Shown here in pieces: positions 7,639-16,035 of a stretch of 33,996 bases of DNA. The notes under the pieces were generated by a model. The model did not search any database, was not told the origin of the DNA, and was given only the letters and a program-made list of their open reading frames with translations. Both the position numbers and the translations under genes were made by a program. The stretch is from Pseudonocardia sp. CNS-139 (lineage in GTDB: Bacteria > Actinomycetota > Actinomycetes > Mycobacteriales > Pseudonocardiaceae): positions 1 through 33,996 of the forward strand of contig MKJX01000223.1 of NCBI GenBank assembly GCA_001942415.1, read 5' to 3'. Position 1 is the first letter of the stretch, and each line of letters begins with the position of its first letter.

Positions 7639-9018
7639 GTCTCGTCGCGGGGGTCGGCACAGCCTGCACGGTCTGATCCGGGACGCCGCGACGGGTGAGC
7701 TGGTCCTTCCGGGCGGGCACCGCACCCGCCCGGCACCGAGGTCGACCCGGCCGCGTGGTGGGACGCCCTACAGGGCGCGCTCGCCGACGCGGGCGGGCTG
7801 CACGGCGTCGAGGCACTGGCCGTTGCCGGCCAACAGCACGGGATGGTGTGCCTCGACGCCGGCGGGGAGGTCGTGCGGCCCGCGCTGTTGTGGAACGACA
7901 CCCGTTCCGCCGGCGCGGCCGCCGACCTCGTCGCCGAGCTGGGTGCGAAGGAGTGGGCCACGGCGACCGGGCTCGTGCCGGTCGCGTCGTTCACCGCCAC
8001 CAAGCTGCGCTGGCTCGCCGCGCACGAGCCGGCGAACGCCCGGCGCACGGCGGCCGTCTGCCTCCCGCACGACTGGCTCACGTGGAAGCTGCGCGGCACC
8101 GGCTCGCTCGACGACCTCGTCACCGACCGCTCCGACGCCAGCGGCACCGGCTACCTCGGCCTCACCGGCGAGTACCGGCTCGACCTGCTGGAACGCGCGT
8201 TCGGCCGCTCCGACGTGCGGCTGCCGCGGGTGCTCGGCCCGGCGGAGCCGCCGGCCGCACGCCCGACGGGCTGCTGCTCGGCCCGGGCGCGGGCGACAAC
8301 GCGGGCGCGGCGCTCGGGCTCGGCGCGGGCCGCGGGGACGTCGTCGTCTCGATCGGCACGTCCGGGGTGGTGTCCGCGGTGACCCCGGCCGTCGTGACCG
8401 ACGAGACCGGCACCATCGCCTGCTTCGCCTCGGCCACCGGCGAGAACCTGCCCATCGTCGTGACGCTCAACGCGGCCCGGGTGCTCGACGCGACCGCGGC
8501 GCTGCTCGGCGTCGACCACGCGGAGCTGGCCCGGTTCGCGCTCTCCGCACCGGCCGGGGCGGACGGGCTCGTGCTCGTCCCGTACCTGGAGGGCGAGCGC
8601 ACGCCCAACCGGCCGGACGCGACGGGCGCGCTGCACGGCCTCACGCTGGCGAGCTCCACGCCGGCGCACCTGGCCCGCGCGGCCGTCGAGGGCCTGCTCT
8701 GCGGCCTGGCCGACGCGCTCGACGCGCTGGTCGAGGCCGGGGTGCCGGTGCGGCGGGCGCTGCTCGTCGGGGGCGGGGTGCGGTCGGAGGCGGTGGCGCG
8801 CATCGCGCCGGCCGTGTTCAGGCGGCCGGTGCTGCGGCCGACACCGGGCGACTACGTCGCCGACGGGGCCGCGCGGCAGGCCGCGTGGGTGCTCGCCGGC
8901 ACGCCCGCCCCGCCGGACTGGGCCGCCGCGGGCACGGAGACGTCGAGGCCACGCCCACACCGGCCGTCCGGGAGCGGTACGCCGAGGTCCGGTGGGATCG
9001 ACGGCGACCCGCCTGTGA
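7635..9018 (+). CDS. xylB: xylulokinase (FGGY family), five frameshifts
   Basis: It phosphorylates D-xylulose to xylulose 5-phosphate for the pentose phosphate pathway. The GTG at 7635 overlaps the xylA TGA. Recognisable parts: SLVAGV start, SGRAPHPPGTEVDPAAWW, VAGQQHGMVCLD, RPALLWNDTRS, LPHDWLTWKL, SDASGTGYL, LLLGPGAGDNAGAALG, SIGTSGVVSAV, VPYLEGERTPNRPDA, LVGGGVRSEA and ATPTPAVRERYAEV. Five successive one-base losses (near 7660, 7705, 8250, 8938 and 9010) each shift the frame the same way; adding them back gives 462 residues ending at the TGA that overlaps the repressor start. Either a heavily mis-sequenced functional gene or, less likely, a decayed one; the full conservation of motifs favours the former. 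Confidence 0.85.
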
Positions 9019-10085
9019 CCGCCGCCGGCCAGCACACCGTCCGCCGGCACAACCTGGCGCTCGTGCTGGCGGAGGTGGCCGGCCCGGAGCCGGTGTCGCG
9101 CGCGACCGTCGCCGCACGCACCGGGCTCACCCGCGGCACGGTGTCGTCGCTGGTGGAGGAGCTGATCGCGGCCGGGCTCGTCACGGAGCTGGCGGCCGCG
9201 CGCGGCGGCACCGGACGGCCGGCGAGCCCGCTGCGGCTCGACCCGTCCGGGCCGGCCGGGCTCGGCGTCGAGATCGGCGTCGACGCGGTCGGGGCGTGTG
9301 TGGTGGACCTGACCGGCCGGGTCCGGGCCCGCCGGACCGCCGCGTCGGACCACCGGGACGCCCCGCCCGCCGCCGGGCTCGCGACCGCCGCGGCCCTGGC
9401 CGCCGAGGTCGTGGCGGAGGCCGGGCTGGGCATCGCCGGCGCGGCCGTCGCGCTGCCGGGCGTCGTCAGCCGGGACGGGGTGCTCGAACGCGCCCCGAAC
9501 CTGCCGCGCTGGGTGGACGTGGCCGTCGGCGCCGAGCTGCATGCTCGACTCGGGGGCATCGACGTTCGCGCGTACAACGAGGCCGACCTCGCGGCCCTGG
9601 CCGAGCTGTGGTCCGGCGGGCCCGCGGACGCGGTGTGCGTCTCCGGCGGGATCGGCGTCGGCGCCGGGATCCTGCTGGGCGGGCGGCTCTTCCACGGCGC
9701 CGGCGGGCGGGCCGGCGAGATCGGGCACGTCGTCGTCGACCCGGACGGGCCGCCCTGCCACTGCGGCGGCCGCGGCTGCCTGGAGACGGCGGCCGGTCTG
9801 GAGGTGCTGCACGCCGACTCGCTCACCACCGCCGGACGGGCCCTCGGGGTGGCACTGGCCGGGGCGATCAACCTGCTGGACGTGCCCGCGGTGGTGCTGG
9901 GCGGGGTCTACCCGCGCTGCGGACCCACCCTGATCGACGCCGTGCGGGCCGAGCTGGAGACGCGGGTGGTCTCGCGGCCCGCGGTGGACGTCCGCTACTC
10001 GGCGCTCGGCCCGGACGCGGCGCTGACGGGGGCGGCGACGGCGGTGGTGCAGGACCTGCTGGCCGACCCCGGCAGCCGGCGCTGA
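9015..10085 (+). CDS. xylR: ROK family transcriptional repressor, probable xylose repressor
   Basis: The N-terminal winged helix (residues about 8-70, RHNLALVLAEVAG through GTVSSLVEELIAAGLV) is followed by the ROK sugar-kinase-like domain: VALPGVVSRDG, YNEADLAAL, CVSGGIGVGAG, GGRAGEIGHVVV and the zinc motif H-x(10)-CHCGGRGCLE. It should bind the xylA operator and release it on sensing xylose. The GTG start overlaps the presumed xylB stop, completing a xylA-xylB-xylR operon. At 356 residues it is about 35-40 shorter than most ROK repressors; the missing part lies between the zinc motif and AGRALGVALAGAINLLD, in frame. This could be natural or a collapsed stretch of assembly. Confidence 0.85.
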   Translation: MTAAGQHTVRRHNLALVLAEVAGPEPVSRATVAARTGLTRGTVSSLVEELIAAGLVTELAAARGGTGRPASPLRLDPSGPAGLGVEIGVDAVGACVVDLTGRVRARRTAASDHRDAPPAAGLATAAALAAEVVAEAGLGIAGAAVALPGVVSRDGVLERAPNLPRWVDVAVGAELHARLGGIDVRAYNEADLAALAELWSGGPADAVCVSGGIGVGAGILLGGRLFHGAGGRAGEIGHVVVDPDGPPCHCGGRGCLETAAGLEVLHADSLTTAGRALGVALAGAINLLDVPAVVLGGVYPRCGPTLIDAVRAELETRVVSRPAVDVRYSALGPDAALTGAATAVVQDLLADPGSRR

Positions 10086-10100
10086 CCGCCACAGCCCCGC

Positions 10101-10153
10101 TGCAGCAAAGCCACCCTCATGCAGCGTGGCGGCGTCAGGGTGGCTTTGCTGCA
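10101..10153. terminator. 17-bp perfect inverted repeat between convergent genes (REP-like)
   Basis: TGCAGCAAAGCCACCCT (10101-10117) and its exact complement (10137-10153) flank a 19-base loop, between the repressor stop and the stop of the opposite-strand gene. It should terminate transcription from both sides. The arm sequence looks like a dispersed intergenic palindrome, not an ordinary terminator (inference). Confidence 0.75.
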
Positions 10154-10177
10154 ACTCGCGAGACCGGGTCGCCGTCG

Positions 10178-10913
10178 TCAGGAGGCCCGGGGCAGGATCC
10201 GGATCCCGTCGGCGCGGAGCGTGGTGCCGTCGGCCGCCACCCCCGTCAGCACCACGACGTCGCCGGCCGTGGGGCGCTGGGAGAGGGCGGAGACGTCGGC
10301 CGTCACGGTCAGCCCGTCGAGCGCGACGACCGTCGCGCTGGCGCCGCTCAGCGCCGTGACGGTGCCGGTGACGTGCGCCTGCGGGGTCCAGACGAGCACG
10401 GCGCGGGCGGCGTCGCCGGTGCCGTCGATGCGGACGACCACCCGCTCGCCGGTCTGGAGGTCGCCGAGCGCGGAGTTGCCGTCGCCGAGCACGCGGGTGT
10501 CGCCGTCGGTGCGCAGGCTGCGCTGCGTGCCGCCGTCCACAGCGACGACGAGCGTGCCGTTCCCGGCCGAGACGACGGTGCCGGCGACAACCGGGCCGTC
10601 GCCGACGCCGGCCGCCCGTGCTCGGCGCGGCCGCCGCGCCACGGGCCGGCCCAGGGCCATCCCGGCCGGGGCCGTAGGCAGGCCCGGCCCACTCGGAGTT
10701 GCCGGGGCCGAAGCCGGGGCCGAACCAGCCGCGGTCGGGGCCCGGCCGCGGGATGAGCAGCGCGGCGGCGACCCCGCCGACGATGATCACCGCCACGACG
10801 ACGGCGCCGATGACGAACCCCCGGCTGCGCAGCCGGGAGCTCCACGGCCGGCGCGGCGGCGGCCCGGGCGGCGGTGCGGGGTGCTGGGTGGTGGGCGGTT
10901 CGGTGGTGGTCAT
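10178..10913 (-). CDS. single-span membrane protein with DUF5666-like domain, two likely frameshifts
   Basis: It starts at ATG 10913. Residues 1-30 are a cytoplasmic Thr/Pro/Arg-rich tail (MTTTEPPTTQHPAPPPGPPP), residues about 33-54 one membrane span (VIGAVVVAVIIVGGVAAALLI), then a Gly/Pro-rich linker and an extracytoplasmic beta-rich region with two related halves, VVAGTVVSAGNGTLVVAVDG and HVTGTVTALSGASATVVALDG, resembling the small OB-like DUF5666 repeat. The frame breaks between about 10610 and 10655; two one-base losses restore a path to GVGDGPVVAGTV and about 245 residues. Function is unknown. It is divergent from a two-component system and shares its putative regulator boxes, so it is a likely target gene of that system. 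Confidence 0.7.
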
Positions 10914-10971
10914 GCCGGTGTCCCCCTCGGGTGCGGTGTGCGTTCCGTCGCCACCGACGCTGCTCCCCGTT

Positions 10972-11017
10972 CCTGAACCGGGCCTGAAGCCGGACGCCCC
11001 TTCAGCCGATCTTCAGG
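10972..11017. promoter_or_regulatory. paired OmpR/PhoP-type direct repeats between divergent genes
   Basis: CCTGAA at 10972 and 10983 form an 11-bp-spaced direct repeat on the plus strand; CTTCAG at 11000 and CTTCAGG at 11011 form the mirror image, also 11 bp apart, on the minus strand. OmpR-family response regulators bind as dimers to 11-bp-spaced direct repeats, and one is encoded right next door. The symmetric arrangement could control both divergent genes. Confidence 0.6.
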
Positions 11018-11049
11018 ACCGGCCGCCCGGCGCGGCGCAGAATGGCCGC

Positions 11050-11729
11050 ATGACCGCGCGTGTGCTGGTGGTGGAGGACGCCGAGGCGATCCGTACCGCC
11101 GTGCTCGCCGGGCTCGCCGAGGCCGGGTTCGGCGCGTCCGGCCGCGCCGACGGGCGCACGCTGGAGGACGACCTGGCCGCGTTCCGGCCGGACCTCGTGG
11201 TGCTGGACGTGATGCTGCCCGGCCGGGACGGGTTCGCGCTGCTCGACGTGGTGCGCCGGCACAGCGACGCCGGGGTGGTGATGCTGACCGCGCGTGACGC
11301 CGTCGACGACCGGCTGCGCGGCCTGCACGGCGGCGCGGACGACTACGTCGTGAAGCCGTTCGCGCTGGCCGAGCTGGTCGCGCGAGTCACGGCGGTGCTG
11401 CGCCGGATGGGCCGCACCCCGGCCACCGTCGAGGTCGGCGACCTGCTGATCGACGCGAGCGCGGGTTCCGTGCGCCGCGGCGGCGCGCCGATCGAGCTGA
11501 CGGCCACTGAGCTGCGGCTGCTCGACTACCTCGCCGCCCAGCGCGGCCGCGTCGTGAGCAAGGGCCAGATCCTGACGCGGGTGTGGGGCTACGCGGACTA
11601 CGACCCGAACCTCGTCGAGGTGCACGTCTCGGCGCTGCGCCGCAAGCTCGGCGAGCCGCGCCTGCTGCACACGGTGCGCGGCCTCGGCTACGTCCTGCGT
11701 GCCGGCGACGAGGCCGAGGCGACGCGTGA
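11050..11729 (+). CDS. OmpR-family response regulator, frameshift just before the stop
   Basis: The receiver domain (residues 1-115) has acidic pocket VVEDAEA, phosphoacceptor D53 in LVVLDVMLPGRDG, switch Thr in MLTARD and K102 in VVKPFAL. The C-terminal winged helix (about 128-222) has ELTATELRLLDYLA, VSKGQILTRVWGY, VEVHVSALRRKL and TVRGLGYVLR. The domain structure is complete; the frame then runs on past a TGA at 11727 that overlaps the kinase GTG start. One lost G near 11718 would end the gene at that TGA, giving 226 residues. The start ATG 11050 is the only one fitting the receiver fold. It forms an operon with the histidine kinase and probably autoregulates through the 11-bp repeats upstream. 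Confidence 0.9.
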
Positions 11730-13111
11730 GGTACGGGCCCAGGTTGCGGACGGTGTCGCTGCGGCGCCGGGTCACCGCGCTGAGCCTGGTGGTGCTCGCG
11801 GCCGTGTTGCTGCTGGTCGGGGTGCTGACCGACGTCGTCTTCGCCGCTCAGGGCCGCGCCGCGCTGCGCGACCAGCTCGGCGTCCGGGCGGCGCTCGCGG
11901 GGCAGCTCGTCGGGGAAGGCGTGCCCGCCGGGGACGTCGCGCAGCGCGTCGAGCGCCGGGCATCCGGGCGACGGTCGTCACCCCGGACGGCGTGGTCCAC
12001 CGGGGCGAGCGCGAGGACGCCGGGCCGCCGTGGGGGCCCGGGCCGGCCGGGCGCGGTGGGCCGTGGGGGCCCTGGGACGGCCCCGGCGGCCGGGCCGACG
12101 ACCAGATGCTGCAGTCCGAGCTGGCCGACGGCTCGCAGCTCACGCTCGTGGCGAGCGGTGCGCCGGTGTCGGGCGCGCAGTCGCTGCTGCGCCGGATCCT
12201 GCTGGGGCTCTCGCTCGGCGCGCTGGTGGTCGCCGGGCTGGTCACGCTGCTCACCACCCGGTTCGCGCTGGCCCCGCTGGACGCCATGACGGCGCTGGCC
12301 CGGTCGATCACGCGCGGCGACCGCGGCCGCCGGCTCGCCCCGTCCCGCACCGACACCGAGCTGGGCCGCACGGCCGCGGCGTTCGACGCGATGCTCGACG
12401 CGCTGGAGGGCGCCGAGGCGGCCGCGCGCGCGTCCGAGGCGCGCACCCGCCAGTTCGTCGCGGACGCCGCCCACGAGCTGCGCACGCCGCTGGCCGGGGT
12501 GCAGGCCGTCGCCGAGGCGGCGATCGCGCCGGACCTGGCCCCGCAGGAGCGCGAGCGGCTCAACCTGCTGCTGCTGCGCGAGAGCCGCCGGGCCGGGCGC
12601 TCGTGGACGACCTGCTCGTGCTCGCCCGCCTGGACGCCGGGCTGGAGCTGCGCCGCGAGCCCGTCGACCTGCTGGAGCTGGCGCGCGGCGAGGCCGACCG
12701 GGTGCGGCTGCTCGCGCCGGACCGGACCGTGGACGTCGGCGGCGAGCCGGCCACCGTGCTCGGCGACGCGGCCCGGCTCAGCCAGGTGCTGGCGAACCTG
12801 CTGGACAACGCCCGTCGCCACGGCGGCGAGCGGATCGGGGTGCAGGTCGGCGCCGGCCCGTGGGTCACGGTGCTCGTCACCGACTCCGGGCCGGGGGTGC
12901 CGCCCGCCGACCGGGAGCGGATCTTCGACCGGCTCGTGCGGCTCGACGCGGCCCGCACGGAGAGCCACGGCGGCGCCGGGCTGGGGCTCGCGATCGGGCG
13001 CGGGATCGCCCGCGCGCACGGCGGCGAGCTGCGCTGCGTCGACCCGCCGGACGGTCGCGGCGCCGCGTTCGCGCTGACGCTGCCGGCGTCAGTCCTCGTC
13101 CGGGAGGGTGA
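11726..13111 (+). CDS. sensor histidine kinase, three frameshifts
   Basis: It has two membrane spans (VTALSLVVLAAVLLLVGVL near residues 13-35 and LLGLSLGALVVAGLVTLL near 150-170) around an extracytoplasmic sensor with a Gly/Pro/Trp stretch, then HAMP, H-box FVADAAHELRTPLAG (phosphorylated His), N-box NLLDNARRHG, G1 DSGPGVPP and G2 GGAGLGLAIG, ending FALTLPA. One-base losses near 11950, 12600 and 13088 shift the frame consistently; after the third, the frame ends at TGA 13109-13111, giving 462 residues. That end overlaps the convergent ion-channel gene by 23 bases. It is the cognate kinase of the upstream regulator. The signal sensed cannot be told. Confidence 0.88.
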
Positions 13112-14144
13112 CCTTCCGGACGTAGAGCAGCTTGTCGCCGCGTTCGAGTGCGTCGACGGCCGCGGCGTCCACCCGGTAGAGGTCCTCGCCGCGGACCACG
13201 GCGAGCACGATGTCGGTCAGGTGCCGCGGCGAGCCGCCGACCTCGGCGTCCTCCACCTCGCGTTCGCTGATCGCGAAGCCGGCGTCGGGCGTGATCAGGT
13301 CCTCCACGACCTCGACGACGGCCGGGTTCGTGGTGGCCATGCCGAGCAGCCGGCCCGCCGTCTCCGCCGAGACGATCACCGAGTTCGCACCGGACTGGCG
13401 CAGCAGGTGCACGTTCTCCGACTCCCGCACCGACGCGACGATCCGCACGTTCGGTGCGAGCTCGCGGGCGGTGAGCGTGACGAGCACGGCGGTGTCGTCG
13501 CGGTTGGTGGCGACGACGATCGCCGCGGCCTGCTGGAGGCCGGCGATGCGCAGCACGCTGGAGCGGGTGGCGTTGCCCGTCACGGTCACGAGCCCGAGCG
13601 CGGCCGCGGCGTCGAGCTGGGTGCGGTCGGTGTCGACGACCACGATGTCGGCGGGGTCGGCCCCGTCGCCGAGCAGCGTCTCGACGGCGGCCCGGCCCTT
13701 CGTCCCGTAGCCGACGACGATCGTGTGGTTCCGCACGCGGGACCTCCAGCGCTCGATGCGCACCGCCTGCCGGGAGCGCTCGGTGAGCAGCTCGACCGTC
13801 GTCCCGACCAGCACGATCAGGAACAGCAGCCGCAGCGGCGTGATCACCACGGTGGTCAGCAGCCGGGCTTCCGGCGTGACCGGGACGATGTCGCCGTAGC
13901 CCGTGGTCGAGAGCGACACGGTGGCGTAGTAGAAGGCGTCGCCGAGCGAGATCGGCGTGGTGCTGTTGTTGTCCTTGTAGCCGTCGCCGCCGAAGTAGAC
14001 GACGAGCGCCGCGGCCGTCAGCGCGCCGAGCGCGATCGCCACCCGGCGCAGCAGCGAGATCAGCGGGCTGACGCCCGACTGCGGCATCCGGATGAGTCCG
14101 ACCAACGACGGGTCGGCCAGCGGCCGGCGCGGCTCGGTCCTCAC
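13089..14144 (-). CDS. potassium-channel-like protein with TrkA-N (RCK) domain
   Basis: This 351-residue protein has two membrane helices (VAIALGALTAAALVVYFGG and LLTTVVITPLRLLFLIVLVGT) flanking a pore loop with selectivity filter TTGYGD, then an RCK nucleotide-binding domain starting HTIVVGYGTKGRAAVETLL with the Rossmann Gly pattern and acidic VVVDTDRTQ. It probably gates K+ flow in response to a nucleotide or ion. It resembles Mycobacterium tuberculosis Rv3200c in length and layout (recalled, not aligned). GTG 14144 is preferred; TACTCT, a -10-like element (complement of 14153-14158), lies 8 bases before it, suggesting a leaderless message. The frame is intact. Confidence 0.87.
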   Translation of the reverse strand: MRTEPRRPLADPSLVGLIRMPQSGVSPLISLLRRVAIALGALTAAALVVYFGGDGYKDNNSTTPISLGDAFYYATVSLSTTGYGDIVPVTPEARLLTTVVITPLRLLFLIVLVGTTVELLTERSRQAVRIERWRSRVRNHTIVVGYGTKGRAAVETLLGDGADPADIVVVDTDRTQLDAAAALGLVTVTGNATRSSVLRIAGLQQAAAIVVATNRDDTAVLVTLTARELAPNVRIVASVRESENVHLLRQSGANSVIVSAETAGRLLGMATTNPAVVEVVEDLITPDAGFAISEREVEDAEVGGSPRHLTDIVLAVVRGEDLYRVDAAAVDALERGDKLLYVRKVTLPDED

Positions 14145-14191
14145 GAGGGCGTGAGAGTAGTGGTCACCGGCGGGCGGGCGGGCGGCGGACG

Positions 14192-15292
14192 TCAGATGTC
14201 CTGGGTGATTCCCGCCTCCGCCGCGCCGGCTCGCAGCTCGTCGAGCCCGAACGCGGTGACGGCGTCGAGCGCGCCGGTGCCGCGCACTCCGTCCGTGGAC
14301 GCGCGGCCGGCCGCCCACGCCAGCAGGTCGGCGGTGATCGTGTACGGGTCCGGCGCGGCCAGCCTGGTGCGGGCGAGCAGCGTGCCGGTGGCGTCGAAGA
14401 CCTCCGCGACGACGTGCGTCCGCATCCCGGCGAGCACCGCTCCCGGGTCGCGCGGGGCCCGGCCGGCCAGCGCCCGGCCCGCCGCCCCGACGGCACCGAC
14501 CAGCGCGGGCGAGCGCCCCACCGCGCTCGTCACCCGGGCGCCGGCGTGCAGCATCCCGCTGGCCGGGCCGAACCAGCCGAGGTGGACGTCCACCGTGCGC
14601 AGGCCCGGCGCGAGCCGCGGGAGTGCGAACTGCTCGCTCGCCCCGATCGTGACGGCCGGGCGCGGCCGCCCGGCCACGTCGACGTCCGCATCCGGGTGGC
14701 GGCCGGCTCGGTCCGCAGCCCGCCGTCGCGCCAGGCGTAGCTCGGTTCGAGCACGATCCCGCCGATCGAGCGCAGCGTGCCGCGGGAGAACGGGCGGCCG
14801 CGGCCGGCGCCGGTGACGAAGTGGCCGACGTCCACCCGGTCGCGCCCGGACCGGCCTCCCGCAGCGCGAGCGCCCCGGCGAGCACACCCGGCACGTAGTC
14901 GCTGCCGAACGCCGTGAGGAGCGCGGCGCCGGAGCGCTCGGCGCGCGGCCCGTACCCCTCGTGGACGCGCCGGACGAACGGCGGCTCGCCGGTCGAGTCG
15001 AAGTAGATGCCGCCCGCGCGATCGCCGCCTCCACGGCCGGGCCGCCGAGCGTCGCGAACGGCCCGACCGTGCTGACCAGCACGTCCCCCGGCCCGACCAG
15101 CGCCCGCACAGACGCCGCGGCCGTGACGTCGGCGGCGGCCGTCGGCAGCCCGCCGAGCCGGCCAGCGAGGCCGGAGAGTCGGGCGGGGTCGCGGCCCGCG
15201 AGCACGGGCGCCAGCCCGCGGCGGACCATGGCGGCCGCCGTCCGCTCGCCGGTGTAGCCGGTGGCCCCGAACAGCACGATGCGCGCGCCCAC
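14192..15292 (-). CDS. saccharopine dehydrogenase-like NAD(P)-binding oxidoreductase, three frameshifts
   Basis: The N-terminus MGARIVLFGATGYTGERTAAAMVRR is the Rossmann dinucleotide fold (GATGYTG) of the saccharopine-dehydrogenase/trans-acting enoyl reductase family. Later parts include VGPGDVLVSTVGPFATLGGP, DSTGEPPFVRRVHE, LTAFGSDYVPGVLAG, DVGHFVTGAGRGRPFSRGT and a C-terminal domain to AGITQDI. One-base losses near 15020, 14853 and 14705 are needed; corrected length is 367 residues, normal for the family. Members act on lipids or lysine derivatives, and the substrate here is unknown. ATG 15292 has no close neighbour gene upstream on its strand; the 201 bases upstream to 15493 hold only a short repeat of CCCGAACCGTCCG. 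Confidence 0.8.
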   Translation of the reverse strand: MGARIVLFGATGYTGERTAAAMVRRGLAPVLAGRDPARLSGLAGRLGGLPTAAADVTAAASVRALVGPGDVLVSTVGPFATLGGPAVEAAIARAASTSTRPASRRSSGASTRGTGRAPSAPAPRSSRRSAATTCRVCSPGRSRCGRPVRARPGGRRPLRHRRRPRPPVLPRHAALDRRDRARTELRLARRRAADRAGRHPDADVDVAGRPRPAVTIGASEQFALPRLAPGLRTVDVHLGWFGPASGMLHAGARVTSAVGRSPALVGAVGAAGRALAGRAPRDPGAVLAGMRTHVVAEVFDATGTLLARTRLAAPDPYTITADLLAWAAGRASTDGVRGTGALDAVTAFGLDELRAGAAEAGITQDI

Positions 15293-15493
15293 GGGCGGAC
15301 CCTATCCGGACCGGCGGAGATCGTCTGGCCCGACCAGTTCCTTGCCGAGACAACCATCGGTCCGGACCCCACCCGCCGCGTGGGGGACACCCCAGCGAAG
15401 AACGTTACGGGAGCACCGCGGCGGGAGCGGGCCGGTCGGGACGGTCCGGCCCCGAACCGTCCGGGCCCGAACCGTCCGCCGTACGCTGCGCCC

Positions 15494-16026
15494 GTGCCCC
15501 GGTACGTCGTGCTCCTGCGCGGGATCAACGTCGGCAAGGCCAAGCGGGTGGCCATGGCCGAGCTGCGCACGATGCTCGACGACCTCGGCTTCACGGCGGT
15601 CAAGACCCTGCTGAACAGCGGAAACGTCGTGCTCACCGGCCCGGAGGCGGACCCCGCCGAGCACGCCGCCCGCATCGAGGCGGCGATCCCCGAGCGGTTC
15701 GGGCTGACCTCCCGCACCGTGGTGCTCACCGCCGAGGAGCTGCGCACGGTCGTCGACGGCCACCCGTTCGCCGACGTCGCCGACAACGGCTCGCGGATGA
15801 TGGCGTACGTCTACCTGCGCCGGTGGACCCGGCGCTGGTGATCGGCCACGAGGTCGTGCCGGAGGACCCGGACCGTGCACGGCTCGGCCTGCGCGCCGCC
15901 TACCAGTGGTGCCCGGACGGCCTGATGGCCGCGCCCGACATCGGCGGCTACCTCACGAAGCAGGTGGGCGTGGACGTCACGGCCCGCAACTGGAACACGA
16001 TCACGAAGCTCGCCGCGCTTCTCTGA
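15494..16026 (+). CDS. DUF1697 domain protein, one frameshift
   Basis: The start GTG 15494 gives VPRYVVLLRGINVGK, the hallmark N-terminus of DUF1697, followed by MAELRTMLDDLGF, TLLNSGNVVL and, after a one-base loss near 15822, PVDPALVIGHEV and the conserved C-terminus GGYLTKQVGVDVTARNWNTITKLAALL (residues about 150-177). The corrected length of 177 residues matches the family. It is a small cytoplasmic alpha/beta protein of unknown function. It ends 9 bases before the convergent XRE regulator gene. Confidence 0.88.
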
Positions 16027-16035
16027 GCGCGCGAG

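Noticed and set aside
7635..9018. xylB as a decayed pseudogene
   Set aside because: Five same-direction one-base losses with all active-site motifs intact, in a window where most genes show the same error, fit sequencing error better.
10101..10153. Insertion-sequence end
   Set aside because: The inverted repeat has no transposase between or beside its arms and sits neatly between convergent stops.
7154..10756. Plus-strand frame of 1200 codons across xylA, xylB, xylR and beyond
   Set aside because: Arg-rich shadow of the xylose genes; only a few pieces are real, where frameshifts drop xylB into this frame.
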